From positions 124,001-188,000 of the forward strand of contig NZ_BBWR01000003.1 of assembly GCF_001463905.1 (NCBI RefSeq): a stretch of DNA of 64,000 nucleotides, in the 5' to 3' direction. The notes under the pieces are model-generated. The model worked only from the letters and a program-made list of their open reading frames with translations. It did not search any database and was not told the DNA's origin. The stretch comes from Aureimonas frigidaquae (lineage in GTDB: Bacteria; Pseudomonadota; Alphaproteobacteria; Rhizobiales; Rhizobiaceae). A program made the translations under genes and the position numbers. Shown here piece by piece: positions 38,073-47,760 of the stretch (its first letter is position 1; each line of letters begins with the position of its first letter).

Positions 38073-39380
38073 TCAAAGGATGAAGCGCGACAGATCCGCA
38101 TTGTCGGCAATGCCGTCCAGCGCCCGGCGGACATAGGCGCCATCCACCGTGTAGGACTGGCCGCCTTTATCGGGTGCCTCGAAGGAGATGTCGTCGAGCA
38201 CCCGCTCCATCACCGTCTGCAGGCGCCGCGCGCCGATATTCTCGACACTCGCATTGAGAGAGACGGCAATGTCCGCAATCGCCTCGATGGCATCGTCGGT
38301 GATGTCCAGCGTGACATTCTCGGTCTTCATCAGGGCCACATACTGCTTGATGAGCGAGGCCTCCGTCTCCGTCAGGATGCGGCGGAAATCCTCCCGCGTC
38401 AGCGGTCGTAGCTCCACCCGGATCGGCAGGCGGCCCTGCAGTTCCGGCAGGAGGTCGGACGGCTTGGCCACATGGAAGGCGCCGGAGGCGATGAACAGGA
38501 TATGGTCGGTCTTGACCGGTCCATGCTTGGTGGCGACCGTCGTTCCCTCGACGAGCGGCAGAAGATCGCGCTGCACGCCCTCGCGGCTGACGCCGCCGCC
38601 CATCCCGTCCTGCCGGTTGGCGACCTTGTCGATCTCGTCCAGGAAGACGATTCCGTTGTTTTCCACCGCCGCGATGGCGTCGGACACCACGGCCTCATTG
38701 TCGAGCAGTTTGTCGGATTCCTCGTTTATGAGGAGCTCGTAGCTCTGCTTGACGGTGGTGTGCACCTGCTTGGTCCGGTTTCCCATCGCCTTGCCGAACA
38801 TGTCCGACAGGTTCAGCATGCCGATATTGGCCCCGGGCATGCCCGGGATCTCCATGGCGCCCATGGGATTGGACGTGTCGGCCACGTCCACATCGATTTC
38901 CTTGTCGTCCAGTTCGCCCGCCCGCAACCGCTTGCGGAAACTATCGCGGGTGGCAGGTGAGGCGGTCTTGCCCACCAGCGCGTCCAGGACGCGCTCCTCC
39001 GCCCCACGATGCGCCTTGGCGCGCACTTCCTCGCGCTTCTTCTCACGCACCAGGGAAATGCCGATCTCCACCAGGTCGCGCACGATCTGCTCGACGTCGC
39101 GGCCGACATAACCGACTTCGGTGAACTTGGTTGCCTCCACCTTGATGAAGGGCGCGCCCGCCAGCCTGGCGAGGCGACGGGAAATTTCCGTCTTGCCGAC
39201 GCCGGTGGGGCCGATCATCAGGATGTTCTTCGGCATGACCTCTTCCCGCAGCGAATCGTCCAGCTGCTGCCGGCGCCAGCGGTTGCGCAGTGCCACGGCC
39301 ACGGCGCGCTTGGCGTCGTTCTGCCCGATAATGTGCCTGTCGAGTTCGGAGACGATCTCGCGCGGGGAAAAGTCGGTCAT
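38073..39380 (-). CDS. hslU: ATP-dependent protease ATPase subunit HslU
   Basis: A 435-residue AAA+ unfoldase that feeds substrates to the HslV peptidase in the cytoplasm. Features are the N-terminal [33 protein letters not shown], Walker [11 protein letters not shown], pore-loop region [12 protein letters not shown], the I-domain (about 105-235), Walker [13 protein letters not shown], and the C-terminal LSRFIL that inserts into HslV. Length is typical for alphaproteobacteria. The ATG at 39380 corresponds to the canonical start. Its partner hslV lies 6.2 kb away in the opposite orientation rather than adjacent. Confidence 0.98.
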   Translation of the reverse strand: MTDFSPREIVSELDRHIIGQNDAKRAVAVALRNRWRRQQLDDSLREEVMPKNILMIGPTGVGKTEISRRLARLAGAPFIKVEATKFTEVGYVGRDVEQIVRDLVEIGISLVREKKREEVRAKAHRGAEERVLDALVGKTASPATRDSFRKRLRAGELDDKEIDVDVADTSNPMGAMEIPGMPGANIGMLNLSDMFGKAMGNRTKQVHTTVKQSYELLINEESDKLLDNEAVVSDAIAAVENNGIVFLDEIDKVANRQDGMGGGVSREGVQRDLLPLVEGTTVATKHGPVKTDHILFIASGAFHVAKPSDLLPELQGRLPIRVELRPLTREDFRRILTETEASLIKQYVALMKTENVTLDITDDAIEAIADIAVSLNASVENIGARRLQTVMERVLDDISFEAPDKGGQSYTVDGAYVRRALDGIADNADLSRFIL

Positions 39381-39600
39381 GATCTTTTGTCTTGTCCAGC
39401 GATGGGATGAATGCCGACCGGCATCCGGTATCCAGATGGGGAAGCCTTCGCCACTTTGCCACCCCGGCGCATGCCCCGGTGTGCGGCGACCGGAAAAGGC
39501 CGCAATAAGCTGGGTATGACGCGGGCGAGGACCGCGCCACGGGTGTCGATGCAACGCATGATTGATATAGTTCCACACGACCACAGCAGGAGACGTCGTC

Positions 39601-40353
39601 ATGCCGCCCTTTGAGGAGAGGCCGTCCGCGGAGCATGGCGGCCTTGCCGCGCCGCTCCTGGCCCTCCCCATGCCGTGGTCAGAGGACGAGCTGATGGATG
39701 CGGTGGCCCGCATCGGCGCCTCGGTCGGCCTGCCGCTCGCCGCACTCTGCGTGTTTCTGGCGGCAGAGGAGGGGCAGGGGGAGCTGCGCGTCGCCCTGTC
39801 GAACTGGGCGCCGGCCTTCCTGCGCCGCTACAACGCGCTCGGGCTTGCCGCCTACTCACCCGTCATCCGGGCGCTGAAGGCCGATGCCTCGCCCTTCGCC
39901 TTCGATGTGGAAAGTCTGTTCGGCTACGATCCCGCGCGCCCGGACGAAGGCGACGAGACGGCGCGCCTTCTGGCCGGCGGCGGCTTCGAATGTGGCGTCT
40001 ACCTGCCGGTGCACGGGCCAGGCGGCCTGGCAGGCGCGGCCATCCTGGCGGGGCCCATGCGGCCTCTGCCGGACGAACTCCTGTCGCGGCTGCACTGCCT
40101 GGCATTCTCCATGTTCGGCATCCTGTCAGCCTGCCGCCTGAAGGAGAACCGGCAATCCAACCCCCTGTCGCAGCGGGAGATGGATTGCCTGCGCCTTGCC
40201 ATGCTGGGAAAGACCTCGTCCGAGATCGGCGGTTTGCTCGGCCTGTCCGAGCACACGGTCTCGCAGCATCTCGCCTCTGCCACGCGCAAGCTGAATGCGG
40301 CCAACCGCACCCACGCCGTGGCCCTGGCCGCGCAGCTCGGCTATTTGAGCTGA
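39601..40353 (+). CDS. LuxR-family transcriptional regulator (orphan, autoinducer-binding-like)
   Basis: A 250-residue regulator with an N-terminal sensor domain resembling the autoinducer-binding fold (about 25-175) and a C-terminal LuxR HTH ([54 protein letters not shown]). AGGAGACGTCGTC precedes the ATG. No luxI homologue lies nearby, so if a signal is sensed it comes from elsewhere. Relatives in rhizobia include the orphan LuxR-type regulators VisN/VisR, but assignment to one is not justified. It converges with the phosphatase gene with a 13-base overlap. Confidence 0.85.
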   Translation: MPPFEERPSAEHGGLAAPLLALPMPWSEDELMDAVARIGASVGLPLAALCVFLAAEEGQGELRVALSNWAPAFLRRYNALGLAAYSPVIRALKADASPFAFDVESLFGYDPARPDEGDETARLLAGGGFECGVYLPVHGPGGLAGAAILAGPMRPLPDELLSRLHCLAFSMFGILSACRLKENRQSNPLSQREMDCLRLAMLGKTSSEIGGLLGLSEHTVSQHLASATRKLNAANRTHAVALAAQLGYLS

Positions 40354-40814
40354 GGGCTGAGCCGGTGCACGAGGGCCTGTGCGCCGGCCGTCACGTCCGC
40401 CCATGTCGTCTCGAACCCGTCATCCGGCCCGTAATAGGGATCGGCGACCGACTGGCCGGCGCGCCCCGGGACATGGTCCAGGAGAAGCGACAGTTCCGCC
40501 GTGGCGTCGGCTGGGCGCAGCGCGGCAAGATCGTCCAGGTTGGCGCTGTCCATGGCGAGGATATGGGTGAAACGGCGAAAATCGGCCGGGGTGACGAGCC
40601 GCGCCTTGCGGCCGGATATATCGATCCCGGCGCGCCGCGCCACCGCCTGGGCCCGAGGATCCGGCGGATAGCCCAGATGGTATCGGCCGGTTCCCGCCGA
40701 GGCCGTCTCGACCGACAGTCCGGCGCGCGACGCAGCATCGCGGAAGGCCGCCTCGGCCAGCGGCGACCGGCAGATATTGCCAAGGCACACGAAGAGCACG
40801 GCAGGCTTGTCCAT
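40341..40814 (-). CDS. Low-molecular-weight protein-tyrosine phosphatase
   Basis: A 157-residue LMW-PTP. The P-loop CLGNICRS (C10, R16, the CX5R motif) and the general acid D125 (DPYYG) are intact, so the enzyme should be active. Bacterial LMW-PTPs dephosphorylate tyrosine kinases of exopolysaccharide synthesis or act on other phosphoproteins; no kinase gene is adjacent, so the target is unknown. It lies 3 bases after coaA in the same orientation and is probably co-transcribed with it and the his genes. Confidence 0.94.
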   Translation of the reverse strand: MDKPAVLFVCLGNICRSPLAEAAFRDAASRAGLSVETASAGTGRYHLGYPPDPRAQAVARRAGIDISGRKARLVTPADFRRFTHILAMDSANLDDLAALRPADATAELSLLLDHVPGRAGQSVADPYYGPDDGFETTWADVTAGAQALVHRLSPQLK

Positions 40815-40817
40815 GGG

Positions 40818-41774
40818 TCAGATCTTTCTGAGCGCGACCTGTTCGACCCTGTGACGCCCGCCCTTGCGCAGGATCAGGTCGGCGCGGGGCCGGGTCGGCA
40901 GGATATTCTCATAGAGGTTGCGGGCGTTGATATCGGCCCACAGCCCTTCGGCGATGGTGCGCGCTTCCGCCTCCGACACTTTGGAGTAGCGGTGGAAGAA
41001 GGAGCCTTCCTGGCGGAAGGCGGTCTCCCGCAGCTTCATGAAGCGGGACACATACCAGCGCCGCAGATCGACCTCGTCCGCGTCGATATAGATGGAATGG
41101 TCGAAGAAGTCCGACACGAAGGGCACGGCCTGCCCGTCCTTGGGCATTTCACGCACCTGAAGCACGTTCAGCCCCTCGAAGATCAGGATGTCCGGGCGAT
41201 CGACGGTGATGTTCTGCCCCGGCACGACATCGTAGCTGAAATGCGAATAGACGGGTGCGCGCACCTCCGGAGCCCCGGCCTTGATGTCGGACAGGAAGCG
41301 CAGGATCGAGCCCACGTCGTAGCTTTCCGGAAAGCCCTTGCGCTGCATGAGCCCTTCGGACTGCAGGACCGCATTGGGGTAGAGGAAGCCGTCCGTCGTG
41401 ACCAGGTCGACCTTGGGCGATGACGGCCAGCGCGCCAGAAGCTCCTTCAGAATGCGGGCCGTGGTGGACTTGCCCACCGATACGGAGCCAGCGATCCCGA
41501 TGATGAAGGGTGTCTTGCGCTGCTCCGGCCGCCGCAGGAAGTGCTGGCGTTGCCGGAACAGGAACTGCATGGCCTCGACATGCGCGGACAGAAGGCGCGA
41601 GATCGGAAGGTAGATGCGCGCGACCTCGTCCAGATCGATGTCGTCGCCGAGCGAACGCAGACGCTCGAGCTCCGCTTCCGTGAGGGTCAGCTTTTCGTCC
41701 GCGCGGAAGGCGGACCATTCCTGCGCGGAATAGAAGCGGTAGGGCGACAGGGTCGAAGGGGACATCTGGTCCAT
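40818..41774 (-). CDS. coaA: Pantothenate kinase, type I
   Basis: A 318-residue prokaryotic type I pantothenate kinase, the first enzyme of coenzyme A synthesis. Signatures: [15 protein letters not shown] at the start, Walker [49 protein letters not shown] and FEGLNVLQV. The ATG at 41774 was chosen (MDQMSPSTL); an ATG three codons later and a TTG three codons earlier are alternatives. It follows hisE after 5 bases, a his-coaA arrangement known in rhizobia. Confidence 0.97.
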   Translation of the reverse strand: MDQMSPSTLSPYRFYSAQEWSAFRADEKLTLTEAELERLRSLGDDIDLDEVARIYLPISRLLSAHVEAMQFLFRQRQHFLRRPEQRKTPFIIGIAGSVSVGKSTTARILKELLARWPSSPKVDLVTTDGFLYPNAVLQSEGLMQRKGFPESYDVGSILRFLSDIKAGAPEVRAPVYSHFSYDVVPGQNITVDRPDILIFEGLNVLQVREMPKDGQAVPFVSDFFDHSIYIDADEVDLRRWYVSRFMKLRETAFRQEGSFFHRYSKVSEAEARTIAEGLWADINARNLYENILPTRPRADLILRKGGRHRVEQVALRKI

Positions 41775-41779
41775 CGATC

Positions 41780-42103
41780 TCAATCGGCGCCGCGCTGCGC
41801 CTTTTCCTCCAGGCCGGTCTGCGCCGTCCGCCGCTGGAGTTCCGCTTCCACCTCTGCAAGCGGAAGGTCCGCCAGATGCATCAGCACCATCAGGTGGTAC
41901 AGAAGATCGGCGATCTCGCCGGTGAGCGCCGCCTTGTCCTGGCCGAGCGCCGCGATGACGGTTTCCACCGCTTCCTCGCCCAGCTTCTGGGCCACCTTCG
42001 GCATGCCTTTGGCAACGAGCCTGGCCGTATAGGAGGCCGGATCCTCCGCCGTCGCGCGGCGGGCGACACGCGCCTCGAGGTCCTTGAGCGAAAACTGCGT
42101 CAT
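41780..42103 (-). CDS. hisE: Phosphoribosyl-ATP pyrophosphatase
   Basis: This 107-residue all-alpha MazG-like pyrophosphatase performs the second step of histidine synthesis, converting PR-ATP to PR-AMP. The key segment [16 protein letters not shown]...[13 protein letters not shown] carries the ExxE...ExxD metal-binding residues. [13 protein letters not shown] at the ATG 42103 is the usual N-terminus. It sits 4 bases after hisF. hisI, the next enzyme, is not fused to it and is not in the window. Confidence 0.96.
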   Translation of the reverse strand: MTQFSLKDLEARVARRATAEDPASYTARLVAKGMPKVAQKLGEEAVETVIAALGQDKAALTGEIADLLYHLMVLMHLADLPLAEVEAELQRRTAQTGLEEKAQRGAD

Positions 42104-42107
42104 GGGT

Positions 42108-42887
42108 TCAGCCATCCAGTCGCACGGGCAGCCCGGCCGCGGCCATGTGCGCCTTGGCCTGCCCGATCGTGTAGGTTCCGAAATGGAAGATGGAGGCGGC
42201 GAGCACACCCGTCGCGTGCCCCTCCCTGATGCCGTCCACCAGATGGTCCAGCGTGCCGACGCCGCCGGAGGCGATCACCGGCACGTCCACCGCATCGCTC
42301 ACCGCGCGCGTCAGCGCCAGGTCGAAGCCGGCCTTGGTGCCGTCGCGGTCCATGGAGGTCAGGAGGATCTCGCCGGCGCCGAGCGCCGTCACCTGCCGGG
42401 CGAAGTCCACGGCGTCGAGCCCCGTCGTCTGCCGCCCGCCATGGGTGAAGATCTCCCAGCGCAGCGGCTCTCCGTCGGCCGAGACACGCTTGGCGTCGAT
42501 AGCGACGACGATGCACTGGTTGCCGAACTTGTCGGCCGCCTCGGCGACGAAGTCCGGCCGCCGCACCGCCGCCGTGTTGATGGACACCTTGTCGGCGCCC
42601 GCCAGAAGGAGCCGGCGGATGTCGGCCACGCTGCGCACGCCGCCGCCCACCGTCACCGGCATAAAGCAGGCTTCGGCCGTCCGGGCCACGACGTCGTACA
42701 GGGTGGCCCGCTCGTCGGAGGATGCCGTGATGTCCAGGAAGCAGAGTTCGTCCGCACCGGCTGCATCATAGGCGCGGGCAGCTTCGACCGGGTCGCCCGC
42801 GTCGATCAGGTCGATGAAGTTGACACCCTTCACCACCCGGCCGTCCTTGACGTCGAGACAGGGAATGATGCGGCACTTGAAGCTCAC
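42108..42887 (-). CDS. hisF: Imidazole glycerol phosphate synthase cyclase subunit
   Basis: A 259-residue TIM barrel that uses ammonia from HisH to form imidazole glycerol phosphate and [25 protein letters not shown] (catalytic Asp) and [13 protein letters not shown] (second catalytic Asp) are present, and the phosphate loops VGGGVRS and ASGGVG are clear. I start at GTG 42887 ([12 protein letters not shown]...) because the canonical protein begins there with AAAGGCCTTCAC in front. It is separated from hisA by 84 bases and from hisE by 4. Confidence 0.97.
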   Translation of the reverse strand: MSFKCRIIPCLDVKDGRVVKGVNFIDLIDAGDPVEAARAYDAAGADELCFLDITASSDERATLYDVVARTAEACFMPVTVGGGVRSVADIRRLLLAGADKVSINTAAVRRPDFVAEAADKFGNQCIVVAIDAKRVSADGEPLRWEIFTHGGRQTTGLDAVDFARQVTALGAGEILLTSMDRDGTKAGFDLALTRAVSDAVDVPVIASGGVGTLDHLVDGIREGHATGVLAASIFHFGTYTIGQAKAHMAAAGLPVRLDG

Positions 42888-42971
42888 GTGAAGGCCTTTC
42901 CCGTCATGGGCGCGGCTGCGCCACGCCTGCATATGCTACCGCATGCCCTGCCGGGGCAAGCGTTCGGCCGC

Positions 42972-43712
42972 TCAACGCGCCGCGCCGAGAAGGGCCAGCG
43001 CCGCTGCCGCGTCGATCCGGCCGTCATAGAGCGCGCGCCCCGAAATCGCCCCTTCCAGCCGCGCAGCACGCGGCGACGCCAGCGTCTCCACATCTTTCAT
43101 GGAGGCGAGGCCGCCGGAGGCGATGATCGGAATGTTCACGGCCTCCGCCAGGGCGATGGTGGCATCCCAGTTGATCCCGGCCAGTATGCCGTCGCGCTCG
43201 ATGTCGGTGTAGATGATGGCGGCGACGCCGGCATTCTCAAAGCTTTGCGCCAGCTGTGCAGCATCGAGGCTGGAGGCCTCCGCCCAGCCCTCCACCGCCA
43301 CGCGCCCGCCGCGCGCGTCGATCCCCACGGCCACCCGGCCGGGAAAGCGGGCAGCGGCCTGCCGGACAAGGTCCGGATCGCGCACGGCGACCGTTCCCAG
43401 GATGATGCGGGCGAGGCCCTTGTCCAGCCAGGCCTCTACCGCCGCCATATTGCGGATGCCGCCGCCGAGCTGCACGTCCATATCCTGCCCGACCGCATGA
43501 AGGATGGCATCGACGGCCGCCCCGTTCACCGAACGGCCCTCGAAGGCGCCGTTCAGATCGACGACATGGAGCTTGTCGAAGCCCATGTCGCGGAAGGCGC
43601 GGGCCTGGTCGGCCGGATCGGCGTTGTAGACGGTCGCCTCATCCATCAGGCCGAGCTTCAGCCGAACGCAGGCGCCGTCCTTCAGATCGATGGCGGGGAA
43701 GAGATGCGGCAT
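42972..43712 (-). CDS. hisA: ProFAR isomerase (1-(5-phosphoribosyl)-5-[(5-phosphoribosylamino)methylideneamino]imidazole-4-carboxamide isomerase)
   Basis: A 246-residue TIM barrel, paralogous to HisF, that performs the Amadori rearrangement of ProFAR in histidine synthesis. [18 protein letters not shown] contains the catalytic aspartate in strand 1, and [12 protein letters not shown] the second one; LGGGIRN and ASGGLAS are phosphate-binding loops. It starts 1 base after the hisH stop, so it is co-transcribed with hisH. Confidence 0.97.
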   Translation of the reverse strand: MPHLFPAIDLKDGACVRLKLGLMDEATVYNADPADQARAFRDMGFDKLHVVDLNGAFEGRSVNGAAVDAILHAVGQDMDVQLGGGIRNMAAVEAWLDKGLARIILGTVAVRDPDLVRQAAARFPGRVAVGIDARGGRVAVEGWAEASSLDAAQLAQSFENAGVAAIIYTDIERDGILAGINWDATIALAEAVNIPIIASGGLASMKDVETLASPRAARLEGAISGRALYDGRIDAAAALALLGAAR

Positions 43713-43713
43713 G

Positions 43714-44370
43714 TCACGGCGCCCATGTCAGGAAGTTGGCAATCAGCGCCAGGCCGAGCGTCTGGCTTTTTTCGGGGTGGAACTGCGTCCCGGCCTTGTT
43801 GCCATCGGCCACGATGGCGGTGACCGGGCCGCCGTAATCGGCCGTGGCGACACGCTGCTCGGGCCGCCGCCCATCCAGATGGTAGGAATGGACGAAATAG
43901 GCGTGAAGGCCGCCCGGCCCGGTCGCAATGCCCGACAGGAGTGGATGGGCGATGGCCGCATCGATCGTGTTCCAGCCGATCTGCGGTATCTTCAGCGTCG
44001 GATCCGACGGGGTGATCTGCGTCACGTCGCCGGCGATCCAGCCGAGGCCGGGCGTCACACCCTTTTCCAGGCCCCGTTCCGCCATGAGCTGCATGCCGAC
44101 GCAGATGCCGAGGAACGGGACGCCCCGCCGCTCGACGCTCTCGCGCAGAGCGTCGACAAGTCCCGGTACGGCATCGAGCCCGGCCCGGCAATCGGCGAAG
44201 GCGCCGACCCCCGGCAGGACGATGCGGTCGGCCCGGCGGATCGTGTCCGGATCCTGCGTCAGGCCGATCTGTGCGTCGACGCCCGCATCGGCCGCCGCCC
44301 GCTCGAAGGCCTTGGTGGCCGAGCGCAGATTGCCCGAGCCGTAATCGATAATGGCGACATGCTGCGTCAT
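43714..44370 (-). CDS. hisH: Imidazole glycerol phosphate synthase glutaminase subunit
   Basis: A 218-residue class I glutamine amidotransferase that delivers ammonia to HisF. The catalytic triad is visible: C90 (GICVGMQ), H198 and E200 (FHPEKSQ). Start [17 protein letters not shown] at 44370 is canonical. The ATG overlaps the stop of the upstream DUF2628 gene (ATGA), and hisA follows after 1 base, so the chain hisB-DUF2628-hisH-hisA-hisF-hisE reads as one operon. Confidence 0.97.
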   Translation of the reverse strand: MTQHVAIIDYGSGNLRSATKAFERAAADAGVDAQIGLTQDPDTIRRADRIVLPGVGAFADCRAGLDAVPGLVDALRESVERRGVPFLGICVGMQLMAERGLEKGVTPGLGWIAGDVTQITPSDPTLKIPQIGWNTIDAAIAHPLLSGIATGPGGLHAYFVHSYHLDGRRPEQRVATADYGGPVTAIVADGNKAGTQFHPEKSQTLGLALIANFLTWAP

Positions 44371-44855
44371 GGTCGGTCCCCGATCGGATCGAGCAGGCTG
44401 CGGGATGCGCGCCAGGCCCGGTCGGCCGGCGACGGCGTCAATCCCATGGGGGCCGATGCCACGCCGCCCCGCACGCCGTCCGGCGTGCCGGACAGCACCA
44501 TGCGGTCCTGGGCCAGCATGGCTTCGGCATCGTCGAGCGTGTCGGCATCGATCGTGCCGATATCGGTGTAGCCGGCACGGCGCAGCTTGGCGACGATCCA
44601 GTGCGGGCCTTCCAGCGCCACGAGGGCGCCGATCGCCAGGAGGCTGATCTGCAGCGTTCCCGCGCCCGAAAGCTGCGCCAGGGCGAAGACCGCCCCCACC
44701 GCGACGAGATAGCCGAGCGTCGCCAGCCAGAGCCGGTGCCACAGAAGCCACAGGAAGGGAAAGATCAGCCCCAGCCAGCGGAACCGGTCCGCCACGAGGA
44801 CGACGTCGCCATCCGACGCGCCGGCAGGGGGCTCGAGGACGACGTAGCGCGACAT
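44367..44855 (-). CDS. DUF2628 membrane protein within his operon
   Basis: A 162-residue protein with the DUF2628 pattern: [34 protein letters not shown], giving two membrane segments around residues 27-65, then a third near [20 protein letters not shown], and a soluble tail (about 90-162). It is inserted between hisB (1 base after its stop) and hisH (4-base overlap), a conserved position in Hyphomicrobiales. No enzymatic motif is visible; a function in histidine synthesis is not established. Confidence 0.85.
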   Translation of the reverse strand: MSRYVVLEPPAGASDGDVVLVADRFRWLGLIFPFLWLLWHRLWLATLGYLVAVGAVFALAQLSGAGTLQISLLAIGALVALEGPHWIVAKLRRAGYTDIGTIDADTLDDAEAMLAQDRMVLSGTPDGVRGGVASAPMGLTPSPADRAWRASRSLLDPIGDRP

Positions 44856-44856
44856 A

Positions 44857-45465
44857 TCAGGCAAGCACTCCCTTGGTGGAGGGGATCAGGTCGGCCTGGC
44901 GCGGGTCGATGGACAGGGCCTGCCCGAGCACCCGGGCCACCGCCTTGAAGCAGGTTTCGGCGATATGGTGGGAATTCTCGCCGTAGAGCGTTTCGATATG
45001 CAGGGTCAGGCCCGCATTCTGGGCGAGCGCCTGGAAGAACTCGCGCACGAGCTCGGTGTCGAAGGTGCCGATCTTTTCGGCCGTGAAGCGCGTCCGGAAG
45101 ACCAGGAAGGGCCGGCCGGACACGTCGACGGCGGCGCGGGTCAGGCATTCGTCCATGGCCAGATCGAGCGATGCGTAGCGCTGGATGCCGCGCCGCTCGC
45201 CCATGGCGCGGCGCAGGGCCTGGCCGAGCGCGATGCCGACATCCTCCACCGTATGATGATCGTCGACGTGGAGGTCGCCCTTGGCCTCGACCGTGATGTC
45301 CATGAGGGAATGGCGCGCCAGATGGGTGAGCATGTGATCGAAGAAGCCGACGCCCGTCGCGACCTTGGTGCGGCCCTGACCGTCGATGTCCACGCGCACG
45401 CGGATCGCGGTTTCCTGCGTTTCCCGCTCGATTGCCGCGTCCCGCCGCCCGGCCGTATCGCCCAT
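44857..45465 (-). CDS. hisB: Imidazoleglycerol-phosphate dehydratase
   Basis: A 202-residue monofunctional IGP dehydratase (no N-terminal phosphatase domain), the sixth step of histidine synthesis. The manganese-binding histidine clusters are [36 protein letters not shown] and [13 protein letters not shown]. The ATG at 45465 with GGCAGGCG before it gives a standard N-terminus. First gene of the his operon; it is divergent from hslV across 143 bases. Confidence 0.97.
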   Translation of the reverse strand: MGDTAGRRDAAIERETQETAIRVRVDIDGQGRTKVATGVGFFDHMLTHLARHSLMDITVEAKGDLHVDDHHTVEDVGIALGQALRRAMGERRGIQRYASLDLAMDECLTRAAVDVSGRPFLVFRTRFTAEKIGTFDTELVREFFQALAQNAGLTLHIETLYGENSHHIAETCFKAVARVLGQALSIDPRQADLIPSTKGVLA

Positions 45466-45536
45466 CGCCTGCCAATCCCCTGTTCGGTCCTCTCGTTGCC
45501 ATAGGCCAAACTGGCCTGCGTGAAAACCCATGCCAT

Positions 45537-45565
45537 TTGCGCAAGCTGCGGCAGGCCACCATATG
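45537..45565 (+). promoter_or_regulatory. Possible heat-shock-type promoter of hslV
   Basis: TTGCGC (45537-45542) and CATATG (45560-45565) are separated by 17 bases and lie 43 bases before the hslV ATG. The -10 resembles the CCATAT core of alphaproteobacterial RpoH promoters, which would fit a heat-shock protease. The -35 is weak (TTGAA expected), so this is only a candidate. Confidence 0.3.
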
Positions 45566-45608
45566 AGCGCCAGGACGGCGCAGGCCGGGCGAAACCGAGG
45601 TTAAGACG

Positions 45609-46172
45609 ATGAGTATGGATAGGCACGATCCGGCCACGATGTACGGGACCACGATCGTGACGGTGCGCAAGGACGGCAAGGTCGTCGTGGCGGGTGACGG
45701 CCAGGTCTCGCTCGGCAATACGGTCATGAAGGGCAATGCGCGCAAGGTGCGCCGCATCGGCAAGGGCGGGCAGGTCCTGGCCGGCTTCGCCGGGGCCACC
45801 GCCGACGCCTTCACCCTTCTGGAGCGGCTGGAAGCCAAGCTGGAGCAATATCCCGACCAGCTCATGCGCGCCTGCGTGGAACTGGCCAAGGACTGGCGGA
45901 CGGATCGCTACCTGCGCCGGCTCGAAGCCATGATGATCGTGGCCGACCGCAGCGTGACCCTGACCTTGACCGGCAATGGCGACGTGCTGGAGCCGGAAGC
46001 GGGGATCATCGCCATCGGATCGGGCGGCAACTACGCGCTGGCGGCGGCGCGCGCCCTGAGCGACAGCAGCCTGTCGGCCGAGGAGATCGCCCGCCGCGCC
46101 ATGAAGATCGCCGCCGAGATCTGCATCTACACCAACGAAAACCTGGTCGTGGAAAGCCTCGACGCGGCCTGA
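45609..46172 (+). CDS. hslV: ATP-dependent protease peptidase subunit HslV
   Basis: A 187-residue proteasome-related threonine peptidase, partner of HslU. The mature N-terminal threonine is T14 ([31 protein letters not shown]), so a 13-residue propeptide must be removed; E. coli HslV has only the initiator Met. The C-terminal half [48 protein letters not shown] is standard. GAGG stands 8 bases before the ATG; a start two codons later would shorten the propeptide to 11. It is divergent from hisB. Confidence 0.97.
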   Translation: MSMDRHDPATMYGTTIVTVRKDGKVVVAGDGQVSLGNTVMKGNARKVRRIGKGGQVLAGFAGATADAFTLLERLEAKLEQYPDQLMRACVELAKDWRTDRYLRRLEAMMIVADRSVTLTLTGNGDVLEPEAGIIAIGSGGNYALAAARALSDSSLSAEEIARRAMKIAAEICIYTNENLVVESLDAA

Positions 46173-46247
46173 CGGCCGTCATGGCGCGCTTTGACCTGCC
46201 GCCATGCGCTCCCTAAGATGCCTTCCGTCATTGCAACGGTTGGCATC

Positions 46248-47468
46248 ATGCGGTTCGATTTCGCGATTGTCGGCGGCGGTATCGTGGGCCTTGCCACGGT
46301 GCGCGCCATTCTTAAGCGCCAGCCGGGCGCGCGCGTCCTCCTTCTGGAGAAGGAGGCGCGCTTTGCCGCGCACCAGACCGGCCATAACAGCGGTGTCATC
46401 CATGCCGGCGTCTATTACGCGCCCGGCAGCCTGAAGGCGCGCCTCTGCCGCGACGGCGCCATCGCCACCAAGGCCTTCTGCCGCCAGAACGACATTCCCT
46501 TCGACGTCTGCGGCAAGCTCATCGTCGCCACGAACGCCCTGGAGCTGGAGCGCATGCAGGCGCTCGAGGGCCGTGCACGCCAGAACGGGATCGAGGTCGA
46601 ACGCCTGACGGCCGACGATCTGCGGGTGCGTGAGCCCAACATCGCCGGGCTGGGGGCCCTCTTCGTCGCGGCGACGGGGATCGTCTCCTACAGCGCCATA
46701 TGCGCGGCTCTGGCCTGCGAGGTGACCGAAAAAGGCGCGCAGTTGCGGCTGGGGTCGAAGGTCCGCGCCATTGCCGAGGATCCCCAGGGCGTGACGATCG
46801 AGACGGAGGGCGAGACCTTCCACGCGGACCGGCTGATCGCCTGTGCCGGGCTGCAATCGGACCGCGTCGCCCGGATGGCGGGGCTGGAACTCGATTGCCG
46901 CATCGTCCCGTTCCGCGGCGAGTATTACGTGCTGCCGCCGGAGCGCAATCATGTCGTGCGCCATCTCATCTACCCGGTTCCCGATCCCGACCTGCCCTTC
47001 CTCGGCATCCACCTGACGCGGATGATCGACGGGCGTGTCACGGTCGGCCCCAATGCGGTGCTCGGCTTCTCGCGGGAAGGGTACGGCCGGGGCGCCGTGT
47101 CGGCCTCGGACCTCTACGACATGGCCCGCTTCCCCGGCTTCTGGAAGACACTCGGCATCCACTGGAAAAGCGGCCTTCGCGAATCCCGCAATGCCCTGTC
47201 CCGCAACGGCTACCTTGCCGAGTGCCGTAAATACTGCCCGAGCCTGACCTTGAACGATCTCCAGCCCTACCCGGCCGGCATCCGCGCGCAGGCCGTCGCG
47301 CGGGACGGAACGCTCATCCACGATTTCCTCTTCGCCCAGAGCCCCCGCATGCTGCATGTCGTCAACGCGCCGTCACCGGCCGCGACCTCGGCCTTCCCCA
47401 TCGCCGAAATGATCCTGGACAGGATGCTCGGCGTGACGGGGCAGGCCGGCGCGATCAACGCTGCCTGA
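46248..47468 (+). CDS. lhgO: L-2-hydroxyglutarate oxidase (FAD-dependent)
   Basis: A 406-residue flavoprotein of the DAO family closest to LhgO (YgaF), which oxidises L-2-hydroxyglutarate to 2-oxoglutarate and passes electrons to the membrane quinone pool. FDFAIVGGGIVGLATVRAIL is the FAD-binding Rossmann motif; AAHQTGHNSGVIHAGVYYAPGSLKARLC is the highly specific LhgO signature, together with FRGEYYVLPPE and YPVPDPDLPFLGIHLTRMIDGRV. The ATG at 46248 has a weak ribosome site but starts exactly at the FAD motif. It lies 75 bases after hslV and converges with tRNA-Ala. Confidence 0.92.
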   Translation: MRFDFAIVGGGIVGLATVRAILKRQPGARVLLLEKEARFAAHQTGHNSGVIHAGVYYAPGSLKARLCRDGAIATKAFCRQNDIPFDVCGKLIVATNALELERMQALEGRARQNGIEVERLTADDLRVREPNIAGLGALFVAATGIVSYSAICAALACEVTEKGAQLRLGSKVRAIAEDPQGVTIETEGETFHADRLIACAGLQSDRVARMAGLELDCRIVPFRGEYYVLPPERNHVVRHLIYPVPDPDLPFLGIHLTRMIDGRVTVGPNAVLGFSREGYGRGAVSASDLYDMARFPGFWKTLGIHWKSGLRESRNALSRNGYLAECRKYCPSLTLNDLQPYPAGIRAQAVARDGTLIHDFLFAQSPRMLHVVNAPSPAATSAFPIAEMILDRMLGVTGQAGAINAA

Positions 47469-47516
47469 AAGGCGAATCACAGCTTGCGGATCGGTTCGGG
47501 TAAAGGCGGGAACGGC

Positions 47517-47556
47517 AAAAAACAAAGGGTCGATATCCTGCTGGATATCGACCCTT
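47517..47556 (-). terminator. Intrinsic terminator of tRNA-Ala
   Basis: On the minus strand a perfect 14-base stem (AAGGGTCGATATCC, 47525-47538 with 47543-47556) and a 4-base loop are followed by TTTGTTTTTT. This is a textbook Rho-independent terminator 9 bases after the tRNA CCA end. It lies 48 bases after lhgO, read from the other strand. Confidence 0.92.
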
Positions 47557-47565
47557 CATTCAAAC

Positions 47566-47641
<76 letters not shown>

Positions 47642-47685
47642 GGAGCGGGCCGCTTCGTGAAGCGGCGTTGCTCTCGTGTGGCGGC

Positions 47686-47714
47686 TTGGTATTGGAATGC
47701 CGGGAGAAGATCAA
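47686..47714 (-). promoter_or_regulatory. Candidate promoter of tRNA-Ala
   Basis: On the minus strand TTGATC (47709-47714) and TACCAA (47686-47691) are separated by 17 bases and lie about 45 bases before the mature tRNA. The spacing is right but the -10 is poor. A small inverted repeat (GCCGCTTC/GAAGCGGC) sits in the leader between this site and the tRNA. Confidence 0.3.
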
Positions 47715-47760
47715 GCGCTAAATTGACGCTTTGTCTGCAGCCCGTTCCAAGCCCTTCAAA

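Noticed and set aside
46127-46399. Minus-strand frames opposite hslV/lhgO
   Set aside because: They are shadows of the lhgO FAD-binding region with no independent support.
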